64,000 nt of DNA. It comes from DATKIY01 sp963726755 (GTDB lineage: Bacteria > Actinomycetota > Actinomycetes > JAHEKZ01). Every line of letters begins with the position of its first letter. The stretch's first letter is position 1. The stretch is from assembly GCA_963726755.1 (NCBI GenBank), contig CAVSDB010000001.1:62001-126000 (forward strand). The letters are read 5' to 3'. Below, in pieces: positions 52,791-62,152 of the stretch. A program made the position numbers and the translations under genes. The notes under the pieces were generated by a model, which had not been told where the DNA came from, did no database searches, and saw only the letters and a program-made list of their open reading frames with translations.

Positions 52791-54236
52791 ATGACCGAGC
52801 GGAAACAGAACTTCATCGCGGGACGATGGGTGGATGGCGCCCGATGGCTGCCCAACATCAACCCCAGCGACACCGCGGACGTCATCGCTGAGTACGCGCA
52901 GGCAGACTCAGGTCAGGCCGCGAACGCGATCGATGCGGCGTCCGAAGCCGCGACTGCCTGGGCGTTAGTCACACCGCAAGTTCGCGCTGAGGTGTTGGAT
53001 CGCGCTGGCGACGAGGTTATTCGTCGGGTTGACGAGCTCGGCGATTTGCTGGCGCGTGAAGAGGGTAAGACTCTTGTCGAAGCTCGCGGTGAAGCCATGC
53101 GTGCTGGACAGATCTTGAAGTTCCACGGCGGACAAGCCCTGCGGAACACCGGCGAGATCGTTGACTCGATCCGGCCAGGCGTAGAGGTGACGATGACGCG
53201 CGAGCCATTGGGCGTGGTCACCGTCATCACTCCGTGGAACTTCCCGATTGCAATTCCTGCGTGGAAGATCGCTCCTGCGCTCGCCTACGGAAACACCGTC
53301 GTGTTCAAGCCGGCAGAACTGGTTCCGGGGTGTGGATGGGAACTCGTCGACATTCTGCAGCGCGCCGGACTTCCTACCGGCGTGCTGAACCTCGTAATGG
53401 GTTCTGGTCGCGAGATAGGTGCCACCCTGACCGAAGGCGCGGACGTGAACGGTATCTCTTTCACGGGCTCGCAGCCGACGGGCGAGCAAATCCTCGCAGC
53501 GTCACAACCCGGCAGAACACGCGTGCAACTTGAGATGGGCGGTAAGAACCCACTGGTGGTGCTGGACGACGCAGACTTGGACCTTGCGGTCGACATCGCA
53601 CTGCAGGGGGCCTTCGGATCCACCGGGCAGCGCTGCACGGCGTCGTCTCGACTTGTTGTGCAGTCAGGTATTCACGATGCGTTCGTTGATGCGCTGATTG
53701 GTCGTATGAAGGGCTGGACCGTCGACGATGCCCGTAAGCCGGGCACCGACATGGGACCAGTTGTGGACCACACTCAACTCGAGCAAGACGAGCGCTACCT
53801 GGCGATCGCGCGAGACGAGGGCGGCGACGTCAGCGGTGGTGATCGCGTTGAACGTGGGCAGGACGGTCACTACCTGTCGCCAGCGCTTGTCGTCGGAACG
53901 ACAAACCAGATGACCGTGAATCGCGAGGAGGTCTTCGGCCCGATCGCGTCCGTCATAGAGGTTACCGACTATGACGAGGCACTCGCTGTCGCGAACGACA
54001 CTGAGTTCGGTTTGTCGAGCGGAATCGTCACCACTTCGCTCGCGGCGGCATCGCACTTCAAACGGCATTCCGGTGCGGGGATGGTGATGGTCAACGTTCC
54101 GACGGCTGGTGTCGACTACCACGTGCCGTTCGGCGGACGTCGGGGATCTTCGTACGGTCCGCGCGAGCAGGGGACGTACGCCCGTGAGTTCTACACCGTT
54201 GTCAAGACTTCGTACACCGCGCCGGGACTTCCTTAG
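52791..54236 (+). CDS. Aldehyde dehydrogenase (alpha-ketoglutarate-semialdehyde dehydrogenase-like)
   Basis: 481 aa NAD(P)-dependent enzyme. Asn150 (ITPWNFPIA), Glu248 (QLEMGGKNP) and Cys282 (TGQRCTASS) form the active site. The C-terminal TAGVDYHVPFGGRRGSSYGP is typical of members oxidising 2,5-dioxopentanoate in sugar-acid or hydroxyproline catabolism, which makes that a reasonable but untested guess. It starts 11 bases after ideR. Its TAG overlaps the sulfotransferase TAA on the other strand by three bases (TTAG). Confidence 0.88.
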   Translation: MTERKQNFIAGRWVDGARWLPNINPSDTADVIAEYAQADSGQAANAIDAASEAATAWALVTPQVRAEVLDRAGDEVIRRVDELGDLLAREEGKTLVEARGEAMRAGQILKFHGGQALRNTGEIVDSIRPGVEVTMTREPLGVVTVITPWNFPIAIPAWKIAPALAYGNTVVFKPAELVPGCGWELVDILQRAGLPTGVLNLVMGSGREIGATLTEGADVNGISFTGSQPTGEQILAASQPGRTRVQLEMGGKNPLVVLDDADLDLAVDIALQGAFGSTGQRCTASSRLVVQSGIHDAFVDALIGRMKGWTVDDARKPGTDMGPVVDHTQLEQDERYLAIARDEGGDVSGGDRVERGQDGHYLSPALVVGTTNQMTVNREEVFGPIASVIEVTDYDEALAVANDTEFGLSSGIVTTSLAAASHFKRHSGAGMVMVNVPTAGVDYHVPFGGRRGSSYGPREQGTYAREFYTVVKTSYTAPGLP

Positions 54237-55309
54237 TTCTTGGCCTTGTTCTGTGCGATCAACAACCGCTGACTCATTCCGAGGATGGCGTCGATGGCGG
54301 CGTCCAACACACCGTCGTCAGTGGTGGACGCACCGCCGATCGGCATTCGAGATCGCAGCGTCCGGAGACGTCCGGCGCTCTGGTCGCGCCACGACGGAAC
54401 GAGAAGTTCGGCAAGCTCGCCGACGACGACCGGTCCGACGTCTTTGATGTCGTCGACAAGTTCTTCAGCAGCCCTCGACGCCCACGCCCGATACGTATCG
54501 GGAACCTGTAGCGGAGTTTCTTGGTCGGCACGGCCGGCCAGGATTTGCTTGGCAACGGCGTGCTTGAGAACTCGCGTGACTTCGAACGGTAACTTGCGAT
54601 CTTTTGCTTTTACGTTGAGTTGGCGCATCAGTTCTACCGACGACTGTCCCAGCGACTCGTTGGCGCCCACTGCGAGATTGGCATCGAAGGTGGGCAACTC
54701 CGCGGCCTCGCAGAACCGATGCCAGAGCAGCGTGCGTTCAGCCCCGCTCGGTGGCACGGTGACCAGAACCAGATCAGTCGGCCCAACGAACGGCTGCCAC
54801 GTGCGTAGCATCCGTCCGATGTCTTGCGGTCCCCAGAAAGCCCGCCCACCAGGCAGAGTTCGAGCTCCGGGGGCAGAGATGACCGCGAGGAACTTGTCGA
54901 AATCCAGTGTGGCGCCGTTCTTGATGGACTCTTGCCACTGCCCGGGAACGACTCTGCCGAGATCACGTGCGGTGATGACAACGCGTGGCCGGTGGGTGGG
55001 GAATGACTGGACGACTCGTCGCGCCGCATCAGCGTCTGCGACTGCAAAGGTCTCCATCGAGATGAGGACGTTGCTCGGCTGGTGAGCGCGTACGTCGTCG
55101 ACCAAAGCATCCCAGGCTCCTGGGGACTTCTTCTGGCCCTTCGGATAGATCCCCGTGACGTCAGCTGCGGCTGCTACCTGATCACGCCAACGCTTCCCGG
55201 GAAAGTGCACGCCGTGTTCGAGAAGTTGGTCCTTGTTTGCCGACAACACGTGCTGCAGGTATGACGTGCCCGACTTCATGGCACCGATGTGCAAACAGAC
55301 CGTGGCCAT
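54233..55309 (-). CDS. Sulfotransferase-like protein
   Basis: 358 aa. LHIGAMKSGTSYLQHVLSAN is the PAPS 5'-phosphosulfate loop; VVITARDLGRVVPGQWQESI contains the 3'-phosphate region (Arg, and Ser in the following helix). The C-terminal 120 residues are unusual and helical. GGAGG lies five bases before the ATG. Acceptor unknown; similar actinobacterial proteins are annotated only as sulfotransferase family. Confidence 0.8.
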   Translation of the reverse strand: MATVCLHIGAMKSGTSYLQHVLSANKDQLLEHGVHFPGKRWRDQVAAAADVTGIYPKGQKKSPGAWDALVDDVRAHQPSNVLISMETFAVADADAARRVVQSFPTHRPRVVITARDLGRVVPGQWQESIKNGATLDFDKFLAVISAPGARTLPGGRAFWGPQDIGRMLRTWQPFVGPTDLVLVTVPPSGAERTLLWHRFCEAAELPTFDANLAVGANESLGQSSVELMRQLNVKAKDRKLPFEVTRVLKHAVAKQILAGRADQETPLQVPDTYRAWASRAAEELVDDIKDVGPVVVGELAELLVPSWRDQSAGRLRTLRSRMPIGGASTTDDGVLDAAIDAILGMSQRLLIAQNKAKN

Positions 55310-55362
55310 CCGACCCTCCCCTCAGACAAGGCTCACAGACTAGGGGTCGCAGCACGGGCACG

Positions 55363-55368
55363 TAGGGT
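55363..55368 (+). promoter_or_regulatory. Leaderless-type -10 for the quinone oxidoreductase
   Basis: TAGGGT ends six bases before GTG 55375. No convincing -35 is visible. Confidence 0.4.
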
Positions 55369-55374
55369 GCTCGT

Positions 55375-56361
55375 GTGAGAGCCATCGTCATCACTGAGCC
55401 CGGAGGCCCCGACGTCCTGTCGATTGCTGAGGTTGCGGACCCCATCCCCGGCAGTGGCGAGGTGGTGATTGCCGTTGCTGCCGCCGGCGTTAATCGCGCC
55501 GACCTGTTGCAGCGGCAGGGGAACTACCCGCCGCCAACAGGAATTCCGGCCTGGCCTGGACTGGAGGTCGCGGGTCGGATTCGTTCGCTCGGTGCGGACG
55601 TTTCGGGGTGGGCGGTTGGTGACGAGGTCGCCGCGTTGATCGGTGGCGGCGGGTACGCCGAACTCGTGGCTGCCCCCGTGGGGCAGCTCATGCCATGTCC
55701 GGCAGGGGTTGAGCTGGTGCATGCTGCCGCCTTACCTGAGGTGACGTGCACCGTGTGGTCCAATCTGATCGATGTCGCGCAACTGTCCTCTGGAATGACC
55801 CTGCTCGTCCACGGCGGCGGTTCGGGCATCGGAACATTCGCGATCCAACTGGCAAAGGCGATGGGTGTCACAGTCTTCGTGACCTGTGGTTCGCAAGACA
55901 AGATCGACGCCTGCCTGGCGCTCGGCGCAGACGTCGCAATCAACTACCGCGAGCAGGACTTCGTTGCAGAAGTCGCTGCGACAACCGACGGACGTGGTGT
56001 TGACGTCATCTTGGACGTGGTGGGCGCCAAGTACCTAGCGCGCAACGTTGATGCGCTCGCGATTGGTGGTCGGCTTGTCATCATCGGGTTGCAGGGGGGC
56101 GCGAAAGCCGAACTCGACCTTCGTAGTTTCATCACCAAGCGAGCTTCGATTCACGGAACCACCCTGCGTGCTCGCTCACCCGAAGAGAAGGCGGCGATCG
56201 TGTCGGCTGTCGTCGAGAACGTGTGGCCACTCATTTCGTCTGGGCAGATCCGTCCAGTGGTCGATCGAGTTGTCCCGTTCGCGGAGGCGGCGCGAGCGCA
56301 TGAGGTCATGGAGTCTGGTGCGAACTTCGGCAAGGTGCTGATCGAGGTGGACAACACCTGA
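55375..56361 (+). CDS. NAD(P)H-quinone oxidoreductase, PIG3 type (zinc-free MDR family)
   Basis: 328 aa. AAGVNRADLLQRQGNYPPPT, LLVHGGGSGIGTFAIQLAKA (NADPH-binding) and VTCGSQDKIDACLALGADVA are typical of PIG3-like quinone reductases; zinc ligands are absent. GTG start fits the leaderless pattern. It is divergent from the sulfotransferase and converges on the ABC-2 permease. Confidence 0.9.
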   Translation: MRAIVITEPGGPDVLSIAEVADPIPGSGEVVIAVAAAGVNRADLLQRQGNYPPPTGIPAWPGLEVAGRIRSLGADVSGWAVGDEVAALIGGGGYAELVAAPVGQLMPCPAGVELVHAAALPEVTCTVWSNLIDVAQLSSGMTLLVHGGGSGIGTFAIQLAKAMGVTVFVTCGSQDKIDACLALGADVAINYREQDFVAEVAATTDGRGVDVILDVVGAKYLARNVDALAIGGRLVIIGLQGGAKAELDLRSFITKRASIHGTTLRARSPEEKAAIVSAVVENVWPLISSGQIRPVVDRVVPFAEAARAHEVMESGANFGKVLIEVDNT

Positions 56362-56371
56362 CTCGCAGGCG

Positions 56372-57187
56372 TTAGCCGTCACCTCGACGTTGCCACCGGA
56401 ACGTGGTCAGGCACAAGACGAGGCCGATTGCCGTCCACAGCACCAACATTCCTGCGACCTGCGGCAACTCCCAAGCCCCGGCCGGTTCCTGCGACGCGAA
56501 GTCGCCCGGGAGAAATACCGAACGCATGCCCTGCGTCAGCCACTTTAAGGGGAAGCACGAGGCGAACGTCTGCATCCAGGGCGGTAGGTCCCGGAACACA
56601 AAGAACACACCAGAAGTGAATTGCAGAATGAGGATGACCGGCGTTACCAAGGCGGACGCAGAACGCCCATTGCGAGGCAGGCTTGAAAATGCAATGCCCA
56701 ACAGCGTGCAGGACGCAAGTCCGAACACACTGACCCAAGCAAAGGTGAGCCACTGCCAACTTGTGTCTGGAAGTGAGACATCGAACAGCGCAACGCCGAT
56801 GAGCAGAAGGAAGAAGACCTGCGCCACGTAGACCACACATACAACGCCAAGCTTGCCGAGAAAGTACGAGGCCTTCGGCATGGGTGTTCCTTGGAGCCGT
56901 TTCAGCGTGCCGTCATCGCGCTCCACGGGAATGGCGATCGCGAGTTGCTGGAATGCGCTGTAGACAACACCCGACGCGATCATGCCGGCTAAGAAATACT
57001 GCGAGAAGGTGACGCCGGGAACTATTTCGTCGCTAAATACCGATCCGAAGATGAGCATCAGCAGCATTGGTAGCGAGAACGTGAACACCACTGATTCGCG
57101 GTCGCGGAAGAACTGCTTCAGTTCGATTGACACGCGCTGCCAGCCGATAGCGAAAGTTCCTGGCCGGGTGGCCGTTACCGTGGTCAC
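56372..57187 (-). CDS. ABC-2 type exporter permease
   Basis: 271 aa with six TM segments. IELKQFFRDRESVVFTFSLP opens the ABC-2 fold, and RLQGTPMPKASYFLGKLGVV marks the conserved cytoplasmic loop. GTG overlaps the ATPase stop by four bases. The pair resembles DrrAB-like drug or lipid exporters; substrate unknown. Confidence 0.9.
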   Translation of the reverse strand: MTTVTATRPGTFAIGWQRVSIELKQFFRDRESVVFTFSLPMLLMLIFGSVFSDEIVPGVTFSQYFLAGMIASGVVYSAFQQLAIAIPVERDDGTLKRLQGTPMPKASYFLGKLGVVCVVYVAQVFFLLLIGVALFDVSLPDTSWQWLTFAWVSVFGLASCTLLGIAFSSLPRNGRSASALVTPVILILQFTSGVFFVFRDLPPWMQTFASCFPLKWLTQGMRSVFLPGDFASQEPAGAWELPQVAGMLVLWTAIGLVLCLTTFRWQRRGDG

Positions 57188-58065
57188 AACCCCTCCTCAG
57201 CGAAAGTGCTGTCGTCGGCTGCCGTTGGTTTGCCTACCAACTCGAGGTAGACGTCCTCAAGGCTCGGGCGTTTGACGCTGAGCTCGGGAATCTCTCCGCC
57301 GAACTCTTTCGATAGTTCATTGACTAGATGGGTGGGTTGGGTCGTTCGCCGAGACTGCACACCGTCAGGAGTCGACCAGGACACCACAACTGCTGCGGAG
57401 TTTCGACCGCCCAACGTGGTCGGATCACCTTCGGCCACGATCTTGCCCTGGGCTATCACTGCTACTCGATCAGCCAGGTGCTCGGCTTCGTCGAGGTAGT
57501 GGGTGGTGAGAAGGATCGTCGTACCGTCCCCGCGAAGTCTGGTTACCAGTGCCCAGAACTCCCGTCTGGCCTCCGGATCGAACCCAGTAGTTGGCTCGTC
57601 CAGGAACAGCACCTCTGGTCGCCCGACTATTCCGAGGGCGACGTCCAGGCGACGCCGTTGCCCACCGGACAGGTTCCGAGTGCGGACCTGATGACTGTCA
57701 GTCAGTCCAACTGCGTCGATCACCTCGGCGGGATCCCGCGGGTTCGGGTAGTAACGCGCAAAGTGGGCGACAACTTCGCCAACATTAAGGTCGGCGTTGT
57801 CGGTGGCGGTTTGCAGCACGATGCCAATTCGGCCGCGCCATGCACTGGTGGGTAGCGCGGGGTCATGCCCGAGGACCAATACCTCACCGGCGGTTCGCGC
57901 ACGGTATCCCTCCAGAATTTCAACTGTGGTGGTTTTGCCAGCCCCGTTGGGACCTAGCAGCGCCACGCATTCGCCCTGTTGAACTTCGAGGTCAACGTCG
58001 TCGACCGCCGCGTGGTCCCCGTACTTCTTAACCAGTCCACGGACGTAGACGGCGGGTTCTGTCAT
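57184..58065 (-). CDS. ABC-2 exporter ATP-binding protein
   Basis: 293 aa. Walker A LLGPNGAGKTTTVEIL, signature NLSGGQRRRLDVALGI, Walker B VLFLDEPTTGFDPEARRE and the H-loop LLTTHYLDEAEHLADRV are complete. The C-terminal 80 residues form the DrrA-like extension. ATG follows TAGATT by six bases. It is divergent from the amidohydrolase gene. Confidence 0.93.
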   Translation of the reverse strand: MTEPAVYVRGLVKKYGDHAAVDDVDLEVQQGECVALLGPNGAGKTTTVEILEGYRARTAGEVLVLGHDPALPTSAWRGRIGIVLQTATDNADLNVGEVVAHFARYYPNPRDPAEVIDAVGLTDSHQVRTRNLSGGQRRRLDVALGIVGRPEVLFLDEPTTGFDPEARREFWALVTRLRGDGTTILLTTHYLDEAEHLADRVAVIAQGKIVAEGDPTTLGGRNSAAVVVSWSTPDGVQSRRTTQPTHLVNELSKEFGGEIPELSVKRPSLEDVYLELVGKPTAADDSTFAEEGL

Positions 58066-58071
58066 GCACCG

Positions 58072-58077
58072 AATCTA
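58072..58077 (-). promoter_or_regulatory. Leaderless-type -10 for the ABC exporter operon
   Basis: TAGATT on the minus strand ends six bases before the ATG at 58065. Confidence 0.4.
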
Positions 58078-58108
58078 CCGACTCGACTGGACAGGGCAGG
58101 ATGAGCCA

Positions 58109-59755
58109 ATGCGGAACGAGCAGGTCACCCGATTCGTCAACGGTGCCGTCTTCACGGGAGTGCGAGAACGGCCGTGGGTCGAGGCGCTCGCCCTTCGCGG
58201 CTCGCGGGTAGCCGCGGTCGGGAGTCTGACCGACGTCGTTGAGCAAACTCCGGACGCTCTGGAGGTTGATCTCGGCGGTAGAACGCTGCTCCCCGGACTC
58301 ATTGACGCTCACAACCACTTTTTGGCGACCGGCGAGAGCCTCGCGGCCGTTCCGCTGCAGCAGCTTCGACCGACCAGCAAGCAGCAGCTCCTCGACATTG
58401 TTCGCGAGGCGGCGCTCAATGCACCCGCGGGTGACGAAGTCACGCTGTCAGGCCTCGACCCGGCAAAGCTAGGGGGAGGCCCGCCGACTCGATGGGAACT
58501 CGACGAGGTTGCGCCGCAGCATCGAGTCGTCGCCTATCACGTGTCCGGTCATGGCGTTCTTGTAAACAGCCGAGTGCTGGCCGAGGTTCAGCTCGATGAC
58601 TTCGCCGCGGATCCGGTCGGTGGTTCGTACTCGCGAGACGATCAGGGCCGGTTGAGCGGACTGTGCATGGACGCCGCAATGCAGCGCGTCATCCCGAGCG
58701 CGGTAGATATCGGTGCGCATGGACCCAACTTCCACGTGAGTGCGTCTGATGCGCAACTTGCCTCTGCGGTCGACCGCGCTCAACGCGCGTTCCTGGCTGC
58801 AGGGTTGACGACGGTGTGCGATGCCCAGGTAACCGCTCGCGAGATGTCCGCGTATCTGTCGGCAGACGCCGCAGCGAGGTTGTCGATCCGCACGGTGTGT
58901 ATGCCGCTGTCTCATCAACTTGCACAGTTTGGTGACATCGGAGTCACCGCACCATTCGGTGGTTCGCGCCTTCGGCTTGGCCCGATGAAGTTCTATGCCG
59001 ACGGATCTTTGATCGCGCACACCGCGCTGTGTAGTCATCCCTACGGTCCGAACGCTGATGAGAACGGCTACCTCTACCGCGACGCTCAGGAGTTTTCCGA
59101 CGACGTTCTTGCTGCCTATCGACAAGGTTGGTCGGTCGGAGTTCACGCGCAAGGGGATCGCGCTATTGAGACTGCTCTAGACGCGATACAGCGTGCTGAT
59201 GATGCGCATGAGACCAGCGACCGACGTCCACGTATCGAACATGCGGGATTTCCAACGTCGGAACAGATCTCGCGCATGGCACGCATGGGAGTCATGGCGA
59301 TCAACCAACCGTCGTACCTATACGAGATGGGGGACCAGTTCATTGCGGACTTCGGCGAGCGCGTTCATGTGCTGCAGCCGTGGCGCGACGAGCTTGACGC
59401 TGGAGTTCGCGTGGTAATCAGTAGCGACTCGGACGTCGCGTCGTACCGCCCGCTCAACACCATCGCTGCAGCCATGAACCGAACGACTGAGGATGGTGCG
59501 GCGATCGGCCCCGAGCAGGTGTTGACCCTCAACGAGGCGCTGCTGGCGCACACCGTTGACGCCGCGTTCGCGGTCGGGTGGGAGGACGAGATCGGCTCGC
59601 TCGAGCCGGGGAAACGGGCCGATTGCACGATCGTTGACGGTGATCTGCGAGCAGTGACAGCTGCAGAGGTGAGAGATTTGCAGATTTGGTCAACGGTTGT
59701 CGAGGGAAATACTGTTCACGGAGACCTGACGATCGAGTCGACAACGGCCAACTGA
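58109..59755 (+). CDS. Amidohydrolase (YtcJ/amidohydrolase 3 family), second copy
   Basis: 548 aa from ATG 58109, with AGGA about nine bases upstream; ATG 58064 is in frame but would overlap the divergent ATPase. LLPGLIDAHNHFLATGES, GVHAQGDRAIETALDAIQ, RIEHAGFPTSEQI and VVISSDSDVASYRPL hold the metal and catalytic residues; the motif has HNH where the copy at 50388 has HFH. Substrate unknown. Confidence 0.85.
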   Translation: MRNEQVTRFVNGAVFTGVRERPWVEALALRGSRVAAVGSLTDVVEQTPDALEVDLGGRTLLPGLIDAHNHFLATGESLAAVPLQQLRPTSKQQLLDIVREAALNAPAGDEVTLSGLDPAKLGGGPPTRWELDEVAPQHRVVAYHVSGHGVLVNSRVLAEVQLDDFAADPVGGSYSRDDQGRLSGLCMDAAMQRVIPSAVDIGAHGPNFHVSASDAQLASAVDRAQRAFLAAGLTTVCDAQVTAREMSAYLSADAAARLSIRTVCMPLSHQLAQFGDIGVTAPFGGSRLRLGPMKFYADGSLIAHTALCSHPYGPNADENGYLYRDAQEFSDDVLAAYRQGWSVGVHAQGDRAIETALDAIQRADDAHETSDRRPRIEHAGFPTSEQISRMARMGVMAINQPSYLYEMGDQFIADFGERVHVLQPWRDELDAGVRVVISSDSDVASYRPLNTIAAAMNRTTEDGAAIGPEQVLTLNEALLAHTVDAAFAVGWEDEIGSLEPGKRADCTIVDGDLRAVTAAEVRDLQIWSTVVEGNTVHGDLTIESTTAN

Positions 59756-59777
59756 TCCCACAGAGTGGAGTCCACGA

Positions 59778-60251
59778 ATGAAGTCGATCACCCCCTTCCT
59801 TTGGTTCGACAGCCAGGCCGAAGAGGCCATGGAGTTCTACACCTCGTTGTTTCCTGATTCAAAGGTGCTGAACGTTGCACGCTACGGCGATGCCGGGCCG
59901 GGTAAAGCGGGTTCGGTGATGACCGCCAACTTCGAACTCTTGGGGCGAGAGTTCATGCTCATCAACGGCGGGCCGCATTACTCCTTGACCCCGGCGTTCT
60001 CGATGTTCGTCTCGTGCGAGTCGCAGGATGAGGTGGACACCCTGTGGGATGCATTGCTTGAAGGGGGGCGTGCCGATCAGTGTGGCTGGCTGCAGGATCG
60101 ATACGGATTGTCGTGGCAGATCATCCCGACAGCGCTGATGGAGTTGATGGGTGATCCGGATCCCGCAAAGTCACAGCGGGTGATGGAAGCGATGTTGAAG
60201 ATGCAGAAGATCGAGATAGCACTCCTGCAAGCTGCGTACGACGGCGTCTGA
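59778..60251 (+). CDS. VOC-superfamily protein (PhnB / 3-dmu-9_3-mt type)
   Basis: 157 aa. SITPFLWFDSQAEEAMEFYT, SLFPDSKVLNVARYGD, REFMLINGGPHYSLTPAFSM and CGWLQDRYGLSWQIIPTAL are typical of the PF06983 group, often called DNA-binding-like or 3-demethylubiquinone-like without proof. GGAG lies eight bases before the ATG. Adjacent to the amidohydrolase and 22 bases from it, so probably co-transcribed. Confidence 0.82.
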   Translation: MKSITPFLWFDSQAEEAMEFYTSLFPDSKVLNVARYGDAGPGKAGSVMTANFELLGREFMLINGGPHYSLTPAFSMFVSCESQDEVDTLWDALLEGGRADQCGWLQDRYGLSWQIIPTALMELMGDPDPAKSQRVMEAMLKMQKIEIALLQAAYDGV

Positions 60252-60252
60252 C

Positions 60253-60723
60253 TCAGGCGGCCTGTTCCGGGGTTAGCGTCCAGCCGGCGTGCCAGGTTCG
60301 ATCGTCGATGCACGACAACAAGTTCCAGCGAGCGGGTGTCCACGCAAAGATTGCGTCCTGGTCGAAGGTACGCGCGACTTCGCGCGCGTCGTCATCGGTC
60401 AAGCCGATAATCGCCAGGGATTGCTCTTGGTGAGTCCACGACACGTCAGCGCCGACGGCGTCCCAGATCTCGAGATCTCCCTGTTGCTCCAGGCCAGCGA
60501 GAAGTTGGCGTTGGCGTTGCTCGTTCTCGCGAGCGGACAGTGCTCGTCCGGGATTGTGAGCCGTCATGACGTGGATCGGCCCGCCGCTTTCGTGGGGAAA
60601 CAATCCTTGAGTCCGCCCGCCGGGTTCCGGCGTCACAACGATTCGCCCGATCGTCGGATGGTCGATGCGGACCACGGTCTCGGTGTAGGCGGTCCACCGC
60701 TCGTCGAACAGGGGAGAGATCAC
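60253..60723 (-). CDS. DUF3293 family protein
   Basis: 156 aa. HVMTAHNPGRALSARENEQR, GADVSWTHQEQSLAIIGLTD and VARTFDQDAIFAW match the DUF3293 pattern (T.FNP, then W.E.S, then a FGQ.A-like end). Soluble, unknown function. GTG start with a G5 run seven bases upstream. The start of the convergent VOC gene is far away; the two stops are one base apart. Confidence 0.75.
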   Translation of the reverse strand: MISPLFDERWTAYTETVVRIDHPTIGRIVVTPEPGGRTQGLFPHESGGPIHVMTAHNPGRALSARENEQRQRQLLAGLEQQGDLEIWDAVGADVSWTHQEQSLAIIGLTDDDAREVARTFDQDAIFAWTPARWNLLSCIDDRTWHAGWTLTPEQAA

Positions 60724-60847
60724 TGGTCACCCCCAATGATGCGGTCAGTTGAACCTAGACGAGCATTCTACAAACTGAGCCGGTGCCGGCAGCACTGAGT
60801 TTTGGTGGCAGAATCCAGTCGACGACGGAGTTTGGAAGGGATCTTGC

Positions 60848-62047
60848 GTGCTAGCTCAAGCCGGGTATGGGACTCGAAGGTACCTCGTGTGTTGCTTGTC
60901 CGCGCTAATTGCGATAGGCGGAACCGCTGGATTGTCTGTGGCAGACGCGGACGTAGTTCCCAGCCCGCCAAAGGCCGCCAACGCCAAGTGGACGGTCATG
61001 GTTTACATGTCCGGTGACAACAATCTTGAGAAGTACGTCGTCAAAGATCTGGAAGACGAACTCGGTGGCGCAGGTTCGAATGCCGACGTGCAAATCGTCG
61101 CACTGGCGGACCGTGGTCCCGGGTTCGACAAGAGTCGCGGTGACTGGCAGACAACAAAACTCTTTCACGTCACCAAGGGAATGAGAGCCAATAGCAAGAG
61201 TGCCGTCGCTGACTGGGGTGAAAAGGATCTCGGGGACAAGCACACGCTGACCAAGTTCGTGAAGTGGAGCAAGGCGACCTATCCGGCTGACCACTATGCG
61301 CTCTACTTTTGGGGCCACGGGTGGAGTTGGCATCCAGGGTGGGTCTTGAAAGACGTCACGGACAACGACACGTTGGACGCTGACGAGATGCGCTCGGCCA
61401 TGCCAGCGCTAGGCCCGCTTGACGTCGTCGGATACGACGGATGCAATATGGCGTCAATTGAGATCATGAAACTTTGGCAGGGCCACGCTGACGCAGTGAG
61501 TAGCTCTCAGGAATGGGTTGGTTGGGACGGGCTTGAGTACGACGTATTTTTGAAGAGGTTGAAGCGACACCCGAACATGTCTGCCGAGGACCTTGCGATT
61601 GCCTCGAGTAAGTCGACCGTGACCGACAAGACCTGGTCGACGGTTGCGCTCGACGGTCGGTTCAACAAACTTGTTTCGTCCGTTGATAAGTGGGCGATCG
61701 CGCTCAAGAACGGCATCAAGGAAAACCAGAAGGCCTACCACCAAGCCTTTGACCACACTCGGTCGTACTGGGAAGCCCCGATGGACAAGGACTTATACGA
61801 CCTGGCCAAGCAGATCAATTCCAGGGTGTCTGATCCGAAGATCCGACGCGACGGGCGTGCCGTCATGAACGCAGTCTCGGCAGCCGTTCTCTACGAGCAT
61901 CACGCCAGCACCAAGGCGGGCTCACACGGCATCACGATCTACGGGCCCGGGTCACAAAAGCAAAAGACTGACAACCGCTACTACCGGAGCCTCGACTTCG
62001 CTCAAGCGACCCACTGGGACGAGTTCTTAGACGCTTTCGTGTCCTAA
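60848..62047 (+). CDS. Secreted clostripain-family (C11) cysteine peptidase
   Basis: 399 aa with signal peptide (about 1-32). KWTVMVYMSGDNNLEKYVVK starts the caspase-like fold; HYALYFWGHGWSW has the catalytic His157 and VVGYDGCNMASIE the Cys199. GMRANSKSAVADWGEKDLGD lies between. GTG start follows GGAAGGG. C11 enzymes cleave after Arg or Lys, often self-activating. No propeptide cleavage site was identified. Confidence 0.9.
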   Translation: MLAQAGYGTRRYLVCCLSALIAIGGTAGLSVADADVVPSPPKAANAKWTVMVYMSGDNNLEKYVVKDLEDELGGAGSNADVQIVALADRGPGFDKSRGDWQTTKLFHVTKGMRANSKSAVADWGEKDLGDKHTLTKFVKWSKATYPADHYALYFWGHGWSWHPGWVLKDVTDNDTLDADEMRSAMPALGPLDVVGYDGCNMASIEIMKLWQGHADAVSSSQEWVGWDGLEYDVFLKRLKRHPNMSAEDLAIASSKSTVTDKTWSTVALDGRFNKLVSSVDKWAIALKNGIKENQKAYHQAFDHTRSYWEAPMDKDLYDLAKQINSRVSDPKIRRDGRAVMNAVSAAVLYEHHASTKAGSHGITIYGPGSQKQKTDNRYYRSLDFAQATHWDEFLDAFVS

Positions 62048-62093
62048 CGTCAGGATGATCCCTTGCGGTGGTCACTGAACCGGAGTTCGTGAC

Positions 62094-62152
62094 TGGTTAG
62101 TTCCATGCACTTTTCGGCTCGATTCGGGCTCGATTCTGCATGGAACTAACCA
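62094..62152. terminator. Long hairpin with perfect 16-bp stem at the end of two convergent genes
   Basis: TGGTTAGTTCCATGCA (62094-62109) and TGCATGGAACTAACCA (62137-62152) are perfect complements around a 27-base loop that itself holds two copies of GGCTCGATT. The right arm covers the TAG stop of the EEP lipoprotein gene (62146-62148). No T-run follows, so it may be a terminator or mRNA-protecting hairpin, or a small repeated element. Confidence 0.5.
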
